The translations under genes were made by a program, and so were the position numbers. Under the pieces are notes generated by a model. It searched no databases. It was given only the letters and a program-made list of their open reading frames with translations, and was not told the DNA's origin. A DNA stretch of 64,000 nt, from the NCBI GenBank assembly GCA_903835075.1, contig CAILLM010000008.1, positions 47,861 to 111,860 of the forward strand. The letters are read 5' to 3'. Within the stretch, counting starts at the first letter, position 1; each line of letters opens with the position of its first letter. This document shows, one piece after another, positions 59,318 through 64,000 of the stretch. Origin of the DNA: Candidatus Staskawiczbacteria bacterium (lineage in GTDB: Bacteria; Patescibacteria; Paceibacteria; Paceibacterales; Staskawiczbacteraceae).

Positions 59318-60004
59318 ATGATATCAAAGTGGTTCGAATTAAAAAATGAGGCTATATCTCTTAGAAAAAAGGGACTGGCTATAAGATATATAGAAAATAA
59401 ACTAGGGATTCCCCGCTCAACTTTAAGTGGCTGGTTTAAGAATATTAAATTATCAGAAGAACAACAACAAAAATTAACTGAAGATTGGAAAAATGGATTA
59501 ACAACCGCTCGTAAAAAAGCGGCCACATGGCACATAGAAGATGGCAACAGACGAAGGAAAATAATAAGACAAGAAGTAGAAAGTTTTACTTCTAATATAA
59601 AAATCGGCAAAGAGATGGGAGAATTAATTTTGGCAACTTTTTATTTGGCAGAAGGTGGAAAAACCGAGGACAGTTTTGCGATAGCAAATTCAAATCCAGA
59701 GATACTATTGGGCATTGTAAGTCTTTTAAGAAAAGTATTTATTATAGACGAATCAAAATTCAGGTGCGCACTTCATTTGAGAAAAGACCAAGACGAAAAT
59801 AAGGCAAAAGAATTTTGGTCAACGATTCTAGGTGTTCCCAAAACGCAATTTATAAAAACCCAGTTTGATAAAAGAACAATTAAAAAAACATATGAACACT
59901 ATAAAGGAGTTTGCGTCCTTATATATTACGATATGGCATTACAAAGGAGAATACTTTATTTAGGAGAAGAAGTTCTTAAAATTATAAATAACAAGCGCGA
60001 TTAG
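59318..60004 (+). CDS. HTH plus LAGLIDADG-like domain protein
   Basis: A 228-residue protein. The N-terminal 40 residues look like a Hin/Myb-type helix-turn-helix (LGIPRSTLSGWFKNI). The central and C-terminal part (GELILATFYLAEGGKTEDSFAIANSNPEILLGIVSLLRKVF ... KEFWSTILGVPKTQFIKTQFDKR ... LLYLG) matches the single-chain LAGLIDADG-like family widespread in Chloroflexi and CPR genomes. The gene lies between tRNA-Ile and tRNA-Val, and its last 10 bases overlap the tRNA-Val 5' end. It may be a tRNA-targeted homing nuclease or a regulator. Confidence 0.75.
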   Translation: MISKWFELKNEAISLRKKGLAIRYIENKLGIPRSTLSGWFKNIKLSEEQQQKLTEDWKNGLTTARKKAATWHIEDGNRRRKIIRQEVESFTSNIKIGKEMGELILATFYLAEGGKTEDSFAIANSNPEILLGIVSLLRKVFIIDESKFRCALHLRKDQDENKAKEFWSTILGVPKTQFIKTQFDKRTIKKTYEHYKGVCVLIYYDMALQRRILYLGEEVLKIINNKRD

Positions 60005-60067
60005 CTCATTTGGCAGAGCGTCTCTTTGACGTAGAGAAGGTGGCAAGTTCGAATCTTGCATCGCGCA
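59995..60067 (+). tRNA. tRNA-Val (anticodon GAC)
   Basis: Acceptor GCGCGAT/ATCGCGC, anticodon stem TCTCT/AGAGA with loop TTGACGT, T-arm GCAAG-TTCGAAT-CTTGC. It overlaps the preceding gene by 10 bases. Confidence 0.95.
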
Positions 60068-60077
60068 CAAAACATAT

Positions 60078-60443
60078 ATGAAATCAAATATTGAAAAGTG
60101 GTTTTTAAGCCTTAAAGAGATTTGGCTATCTAAAGATATTACAAAAGTAAAAAATCTGCTTTCGGAGAAGTTTGAGTATTATGAAGATCCTTTTGACCCC
60201 CCAATTACCGATTTAATCGAAATAGAAAATATCTGGAAGATAATCGAAAATGAAGATATTATTTCTCTTGATATAGACTTAATTATGGAGAAAGACAATA
60301 TGGGGATAGCTTCTTATAATTTTATTTATAAAGACACAGAGAACATAACACATAACTCAAAGGGAATATATTTTGTAAAGATAGATGTTACCGGCAGAGC
60401 AACTGAATTTAGAAGATGGTGGGCCAGCAAGGTGCTAAAATAA
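60078..60443 (+). CDS. NTF2/SnoaL-like domain protein
   Basis: A 121-residue protein with the cone-shaped NTF2-like pattern: N-terminal helices (IEKWFLSLKEIWLSKDITKVKNLLSEKFEYYEDPF) and a curved sheet ending EFRRWWASK. The DPFDPPITD loop sits where SnoaL-like proteins bind ligand. Function unknown; some members are enzymes, many bind small ligands. It lies 11 bases after tRNA-Val and 8 bases ahead of the pseudouridine synthase start. Confidence 0.75.
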   Translation: MKSNIEKWFLSLKEIWLSKDITKVKNLLSEKFEYYEDPFDPPITDLIEIENIWKIIENEDIISLDIDLIMEKDNMGIASYNFIYKDTENITHNSKGIYFVKIDVTGRATEFRRWWASKVLK

Positions 60444-60451
60444 TAAAGACC

Positions 60452-61210
60452 ATGGAAATTAAGACCATTTATGAAGATAATGATGTGCTGGTTGTAAACA
60501 AGCCAGCGGGAATTGTTGTTTTTCCAGAAGGGCAAACTTTGAAAAATGAAGAAAAAACCCTAATAGATTATTTAACCGAGCAATTTCCCCACCTAAAAGA
60601 CGTTGGAGAGCCCCCAAGATATGGGATTGTTCATAGATTAGATAAAGACACTTCGGGCGTATTATTGGTGGCAAAAAGCAACGAGGGCTTGATTTTTTTA
60701 CAAAAACAGTTTAAAAATAGAGAGGTAGAGAAGAAATACGTTTGTTTGGTGGAAGGCACCATTACAACAGACCACGGAAGAATTGAAACCTTAATTGGAA
60801 GGGCCCATGGCGACAAAAGAAAGCAAAAAGCTTATTCGCTGGGTGATCCAAATCCTGTGGGCAAACGAGAAGCCATCACAGAATACAAAGTGTTAAGCAG
60901 ATATAAAGATTACACTTTGCTTGAGGTGGAAATTAAAACAGGTAGGCGCCATCAAATACGGTGTCATTTTTCTTATTTACAACACCCCATAGCAGGAGAT
61001 AAACTATATGGTTTTAAAAATTCAAAAATCCCCGCAGGACTGACGCGACAATTTTTACACTCGGCATATTTAAAAATCCAATTGCCCTTCGACGAAGCTC
61101 AGGGCAGGCCCAGTGGAGAAATAAAAGAATTCAAGTCAGAATTGCCGGAAGAATTAAACAATATAATAGATAATTTAAAAGCAACGAATAAGGTATCCAG
61201 CGAAAATTAG
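60452..61210 (+). CDS. RluA/RluD-family pseudouridine synthase
   Basis: A 252-residue enzyme that isomerises uridine in rRNA or tRNA. The catalytic motif is HRLDKDTSG, with NKPAGIVV at the N-terminus and GRRHQIRCH further on. The S4 domain typical of RluD is absent, so it is the short RluA-like form; the target base is not predictable. PFDEAQGRPSGE near residue 216 derives from a CTTCGAC-type repeat (61085-61107). Its last 18 bases overlap the structured leader of rplS. Confidence 0.9.
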   Translation: MEIKTIYEDNDVLVVNKPAGIVVFPEGQTLKNEEKTLIDYLTEQFPHLKDVGEPPRYGIVHRLDKDTSGVLLVAKSNEGLIFLQKQFKNREVEKKYVCLVEGTITTDHGRIETLIGRAHGDKRKQKAYSLGDPNPVGKREAITEYKVLSRYKDYTLLEVEIKTGRRHQIRCHFSYLQHPIAGDKLYGFKNSKIPAGLTRQFLHSAYLKIQLPFDEAQGRPSGEIKEFKSELPEELNNIIDNLKATNKVSSEN

Positions 61211-61278
61211 GTCTAGATGTATAAGATATATCATAACCTAATTTTCGAGGCAATCTTGCTCGCCTCGCTCACAAGACC
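61193..61278 (+). promoter_or_regulatory. structured cis-regulatory leader of rplS (twin of the ftsH leader)
   Basis: Same 5' GTATCCAGCG; P1 CGAAAATTAGGT/ACCTAATTTTCG (61201-61212 and 61236-61247); loop with CTAGATGTATAA; P2 TCTTG/CAAGA (61254-61258 and 61272-61276); cross-loop pairing CGAGGC (61246-61251) with GCCTCG (61262-61267). GTG follows at 61279. Several P1 pairs and the outer P2 pair differ from the ftsH copy by compensated changes. Confidence 0.75.
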
Positions 61279-61725
61279 GTGTCAACATTATTAGAAAAAT
61301 TTAAAAAAGAACAAGAAAAAAATATCCCAGATATTAGACCTGGTGATACTCTTAAAATTCACCAAAAAATTAAAGAGGGTGAAAAAGAAAGAATCCAGAT
61401 TTTTGAAGGAATAGTAATTGCCAGAAAACACGGCACAGGAATTTCCGCCACCATAACCGTCAGAAAAATTGTTGATGGAGTTGGCGTGGAAAGAATTTAT
61501 CCTATGAACTCCCCTTCTATAGAAAAAATAGAAGTGGTAAGACATGGAAAAGTAAGAAGGTCAAAACTTTATTACTTAAGAACAGCCAAAGGTAAAAAAT
61601 CAAAATTAAAGAAAAAAGATTTTGCAGCTGCAATTGCTCCAGAAACCCCCGTTGAAGAAATAACGCAGGAAGAAACCCCCGTTGAAGCCCCAATAGAAGA
61701 AGCAACAGAGACCTCAGCAGAATAA
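61279..61725 (+). CDS. rplS: 50S ribosomal protein L19
   Basis: L19 at the 30S-50S interface; 148 residues. The core (RPGDTLKIHQKIKEGEKERIQIFEGIVIARK ... YPMNSPSIEKIEVVRHGKVRRSKLYYLR) is canonical. The C-terminus has an acidic Pro/Glu/Ala/Thr extension of about 35 residues not found in typical L19. It starts at GTG immediately after the structured leader. The neighbours trmD and rpsP are not in this window. Confidence 0.96.
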   Translation: MSTLLEKFKKEQEKNIPDIRPGDTLKIHQKIKEGEKERIQIFEGIVIARKHGTGISATITVRKIVDGVGVERIYPMNSPSIEKIEVVRHGKVRRSKLYYLRTAKGKKSKLKKKDFAAAIAPETPVEEITQEETPVEAPIEEATETSAE

Positions 61726-61799
61726 ACAAGCGCGCAGGTCGCCCTTGCGAACACTAGGGCGGACTTGTCTCGCCGTAGGTTCGCTTCGGCGAACCGTAG

Positions 61800-61880
61800 G
61801 CGGACGTGGCGAAATGGCATACGCACTACCTTGAGGTGGTAGCGCCGCAAGGCATGAGGGTTCGACTCCCTCCGTCCGCA
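61800..61880 (+). tRNA. tRNA-Leu (anticodon GAG)
   Basis: Acceptor GCGGACG/CGTCCGC, anticodon stem CTACC/GGTAG with loop TTGAGGT, class II variable arm, T-arm AGGG-TTCGACT-CCCT. Confidence 0.95.
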
Positions 61881-61902
61881 CAAAGCCATTTTTGCCCTTT
61901 TT

Positions 61903-61975
61903 GGACGATTAGCTCAGTTGGTAGAGCATCTCATTTACACTGAGAGGGTCACAGGTTCGAGTCCTGTATCGTCCA
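61903..61975 (+). tRNA. tRNA-Val (anticodon TAC)
   Basis: Acceptor GGACGAT/ATCGTCC, anticodon stem TCTCA/TGAGA with loop TTTACAC. Confidence 0.95.
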
Positions 61976-62016
61976 CATTTCCCTGAGCCCATCGAAGGGC
62001 AAGTTCAAATAATTCA

Positions 62017-62091
62017 GCCGGGGTAGCTCAGTGGTAGAGCACTGCTCTGAAAAAGCAGTGGTCGAAGGTCCGATTCCTTTCCCCGGCACCA
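62017..62091 (+). tRNA. tRNA-Phe (anticodon GAA)
   Basis: Acceptor GCCGGGG/CCCCGGC, anticodon stem CTGCT/AGCAG with loop CTGAAAA, an atypical T-loop TCCGATT, and an encoded CCA. Confidence 0.93.
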
Positions 62092-62146
62092 TGTTGAATG
62101 GCAAATCCGCTTTAAGCGGGCTTGCCTCGCCGAAGTGATAACGTAG

Positions 62147-62218
62147 GCGGGCGTCGTATAGTGGCTATTATGCAACCTTGCCAAGGTTGAGACGGCAGTT
62201 CGATTCTGCTCGCCCGCT
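62147..62218 (+). tRNA. tRNA-Gly (anticodon GCC)
   Basis: Acceptor GCGGGCG/CGCCCGC, anticodon stem CAACC/GGTTG with loop TTGCCAA. Confidence 0.95.
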
Positions 62219-62229
62219 CAGCGAATTTT

Positions 62230-62259
62230 AAAAACCACCTTTTAATCGAGGTGGTTTTT
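62230..62259 (+). terminator. terminator of the tRNA cluster
   Basis: AAAAACCACCT and AGGTGGTTTTT. Confidence 0.85.
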
Positions 62260-62264
62260 ATGTA

Positions 62265-62293
62265 TTGACTTGCTTGTATAAATATGTTATTAT
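62265..62293 (+). promoter_or_regulatory. promoter of the 177-residue gene
   Basis: TTGACT, 17-nt spacer, TATTAT (5/6). Confidence 0.65.
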
Positions 62294-62330
62294 TTTAACG
62301 TAGCATATTTACAACTCAACCCCTAAAGAA

Positions 62331-62864
62331 ATGGAAACACCGTCAAGAATGGTCGTCAATGCGGCGATAGAAGAATTAATCAAGGGTACGGACAATTGGA
62401 AGGAGCACGCCAAAACTATTCTTTCTTTTGCGCAGACTATGCGAGTCACAGCACCAGTTGCGTTTTGCTCTACGACTAAAGAAGAAGGGTCATCTGTTTC
62501 TGGCCTTACCGATACTGGGAAAACCGAGAATATCACCCCCGCCTCGAACGGCCAAACCACAGAACGAAGCTTTGGGTATCATAAAGAACGCGTTGGATAC
62601 TATAAATTAGAAAGAAGAACCAGCAACCTTCTTCGAGTTCAAGGATGGTGGCAAGCTGACGAATCCACTGTCGCAGAGAAGAAGGCTGATGAATTTTTCT
62701 TAATTCATGACCCCGTGACTTTTGAACCTATTTGTTGCTATCAAGAGGAGTCAGTTGATTTTCTGAATTTTCGGATTTTCTCCATTGGTGGCAACTATCT
62801 TACTCCAGTTTACGGAAACGCCAAACGCAAGCTTCTCTCAATTTTCCTTGGCCCAGGTTGGTAA
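62331..62864 (+). CDS. hypothetical protein, 177 residues
   Basis: A soluble protein with no recognisable motif. The N-terminal third (VVNAAIEELIKGTDNWKEHAKTILSFAQTM) is helical, the rest mixed (WWQADESTVAEKKADEFFLIHDPVTFEPICCYQEE). It is a single-gene unit with its own promoter and terminator, like the other orphans here. Unknown function. Confidence 0.6.
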   Translation: METPSRMVVNAAIEELIKGTDNWKEHAKTILSFAQTMRVTAPVAFCSTTKEEGSSVSGLTDTGKTENITPASNGQTTERSFGYHKERVGYYKLERRTSNLLRVQGWWQADESTVAEKKADEFFLIHDPVTFEPICCYQEESVDFLNFRIFSIGGNYLTPVYGNAKRKLLSIFLGPGW

Positions 62865-62883
62865 CTCTTTGATGCGCAGTTTT

Positions 62884-62917
62884 GCCCGACAATCTATCAG
62901 TCGGGCTCTTTTTTTTG
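62884..62917 (+). terminator. terminator after the 177-residue gene
   Basis: GCCCGAC and GTCGGGC followed by CTTTTTTTT. Confidence 0.85.
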
Positions 62918-62974
62918 CTATTTTTTGATACAAAATAGCCTCTTGACAACTGACCATAATTTATGTTGTAACTA

Positions 62975-63003
62975 TTGACAGGGAGCCCTTTCTATGCTAA
63001 TAT
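62975..63003 (+). promoter_or_regulatory. promoter of the 3D-domain protein gene
   Basis: TTGACA, 17-nt spacer, TAATAT. A further TTGACA lies at 62943-62948 with a poor -10. Confidence 0.65.
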
Positions 63004-63034
63004 ATACCCATACTTCCGAAAGGGAGTTTTTATT

Positions 63035-63526
63035 ATGAATACAACAAAAAGCATAAAGTTTAGCTCTATTTTAGGGGGTAATGCCCGCTTGACTGGCTCT
63101 ATTTTTGCAGGCATTATAGTTGTCTTTTGTGTGATGGGCATTGCCTTTCCACAAACAACCTGTGCCGACTTTGCCAACAACACCGACGCTTCTTATGTGG
63201 CTAAAACCACTAACGAGGCAAAGGCTGTTGCCAAAACCATAAAGGTTATGATTACTGCTTATTCAAGCACAGCTGATCAAACTGATGACTCCCCTTTTGT
63301 GACTGCTTCAGGGAAATTAGTTGGAGATGGAATAATGGCAAGCAACTTGTTACCTTTTGGGACAAAAGTTAAAATCCCCAAATTGTATGGTGATAAAGTT
63401 TTCACTGTCCAAGATAGAATGAATAAAAAGAAAGGTAATTATCATGTAGACATTTGGATGCCTACAAGAAATTTAGCCCTAAATTTTGGGGCCAAGGTTG
63501 CTGAAATCCAAGTTTTAGAAGATTAA
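63035..63526 (+). CDS. secreted 3D-domain protein (RpfB/YabE-type double-psi barrel)
   Basis: A 163-residue protein from the ATG at 63035, chosen because AAAGGGAG lies just upstream. A signal peptide or anchor helix (about 22-42) is followed by a 3D domain: ITAYSSTADQTDD, MASNLLPFGTKVKIPKLYGDKVFTVQDRMNKKKG, VDIWMPTRNLALNFGAK. This carries the three conserved Asp of the fold, seen in lytic transglycosylases and resuscitation factors. It probably acts on peptidoglycan outside the membrane. Confidence 0.88.
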   Translation: MNTTKSIKFSSILGGNARLTGSIFAGIIVVFCVMGIAFPQTTCADFANNTDASYVAKTTNEAKAVAKTIKVMITAYSSTADQTDDSPFVTASGKLVGDGIMASNLLPFGTKVKIPKLYGDKVFTVQDRMNKKKGNYHVDIWMPTRNLALNFGAKVAEIQVLED

Positions 63527-63534
63527 TAAATATT

Positions 63535-63565
63535 AAAAAACCGTCGCAATATTGCGGCGGTTTTT
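63535..63565 (+). terminator. terminator after the 3D-domain gene
   Basis: AAAAACCGTCGCAAT with ATTGCGGCGGTTTTT, one wobble. Confidence 0.85.
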
Positions 63566-63633
63566 ATTTGTGCCCGAGGCGGCCTCGCCCGTAGGCTACG
63601 GCCAAGGGGAGTGAAACCCGTCGCTCGCACAAC

Positions 63634-63698
63634 TCGCTCCTTCAAACCCCTCGGTTTGAATAATTCCGCCACGGGAAAAATACTTTTTCCCGACCCCT
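63634..63698. repeat. two-hairpin structured repeat, copy 2
   Basis: TTCAAACC/GGTTTGAA (63641-63660) and CGGGAAAAA/TTTTTCCCG with loop TAC (63672-63692), in the same conserved flanks as 35942-36013. Confidence 0.6.
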
Positions 63699-63846
63699 TT
63701 TGGGGTTCGACTCCCTGGCACAAATTAAAAAGCATCTTACGATGCTTTTAAATTTGTGTCTGTATTGTACCAAACTCGCACCTATTTCCAAAACAAAGTG
63801 AGGTAATGACTTCGCACGCTCCGCGTGCGTGGGGCTTCAATGCGGA

Positions 63847-63896
63847 CGAAGTTTTGGCAAAACTATTTTTTGGGGAAAGGGTTTGCCAAAACTTCG
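63847..63896. repeat. tandem G-loop hairpin, unit 1
   Basis: CGAAGTTTTGGCAAA and TTTGCCAAAACTTCG, perfect 15-bp arms, with a 20-nt loop containing GGGGAAAGGG. Followed by GCTGATTTGTTTT and GAATTCGG. Confidence 0.7.
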
Positions 63897-63923
63897 GCTG
63901 ATTTGTTTTTGAATTCGGATGTC

Positions 63924-63966
63924 GCAAATGGAAAAGGAGGGGTTTGGGGAGGAATTTTCCATTTGC
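63924..63966. repeat. tandem G-loop hairpin, unit 2
   Basis: GCAAATGGAAAA and TTTTCCATTTGC, 12-bp arms, with a 19-nt loop rich in G (GGGGTTTGGGG). Followed by GCTGATTTCTTTT and GAATTCGG, as in unit 1. The arms are unrelated in sequence to unit 1. Confidence 0.7.
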
Positions 63967-64000
63967 TCCGCTGATTTCTTTTGGCGGAATTCGGGCGGGC

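Larger units (their letters stand above)
63527..64000. other. gene-free right edge packed with structured repeats
   Basis: No coding gene is supported. In order: a terminator (63535-63565), a possible tRNA-like 3' half closed by TGTGCC/GGCACA (63569-63722), copy 2 of the two-hairpin repeat (63634-63698), a hairpin AAAAGCATC/GATGCTTTT (about 63720-63757), CGCACGC/GCGTGCG (63813-63829), and two large hairpins with G-rich loops (63847-63966). The array may continue past the edge. Confidence 0.55.

Noticed and set aside
63569..63722. tmRNA gene at the right edge
   Set aside because: No tag-peptide frame ending in a hydrophobic stop and no tmRNA-type 5' end; only a T-arm-like piece is visible.

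Overview
The window is dense, A+T-rich bacterial DNA. Several traits point to the Candidate Phyla Radiation (Patescibacteria, Parcubacteria-like): short core proteins, a complete type IV pilus locus, runs of VirB2/TrbC-like mini-pilins, many small orphan genes, and short palindromic repeats that have entered reading frames. TGA serves as a normal stop codon, so code 11 applies. The rank below superphylum cannot be set from this sequence. No rRNA operon, CRISPR array or replication origin was seen.

Layout. 1-12000 (minus): rpoC (cut by the left edge) and rpoB behind a near-consensus promoter with a structured leader, then a DUF1189 membrane protein, rodA and ligA. 10862-23691 (minus): one type IV pilus cluster. 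It runs from pilM, pilN-like, pilO and a PilP-like gene through pilB, pilT, pilC, two pilins and prepilin peptidase to four minor prepilins. 23732-32429: comF, a CDP-alcohol phosphotransferase, a beta-carbonic-anhydrase-like protein, RNase HI, RecQ, small unknown genes and a Ser/Ser/Arg tRNA cluster. 32531-43226: recG, a GT2 glycosyltransferase, tsaD, valS, a small heat shock protein, tRNA-Glu, tRNA-Leu, and a PaaX/Cas2-like gene bracketed by two copies of a 34-bp palindrome. 43388-45071: two visibly G+C-richer lipoprotein-like orphans. 45205-47289: five tandem mini-pilin genes. 47371-54395: gyrA, a PsbP-like protein, an MBL-fold protein, a REP-associated transposase with its own palindromes, and rpsA. 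54555-56964: a NYN-domain gene and a 530-residue orphan. 57170-62218: ftsH, a LAGLIDADG-like gene wedged between two tRNAs, a pseudouridine synthase, rplS and a four-tRNA cluster. 62331-64000: an orphan, a secreted 3D-domain protein and an array of structured repeats running off the right edge.

How it fits together. The core genes cover transcription, DNA topology and repair, translation and cell-wall growth. The pilus locus plus comF suggests DNA uptake and adhesion.

The best candidates for something undescribed are: (1) an ~85-nt structured leader found in front of both ftsH and rplS, with compensatory base changes and a pseudoknot-like pairing, ending on the GTG start codon; (2) an inverted repeat whose last base is always the first T of the -35 box, in front of three orphan genes; (3) the PaaX/Cas2-like gene between 34-bp palindromes; (4) two structured-repeat families near the right edge. 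All were read by eye; no homology search, folding or profile search was run.
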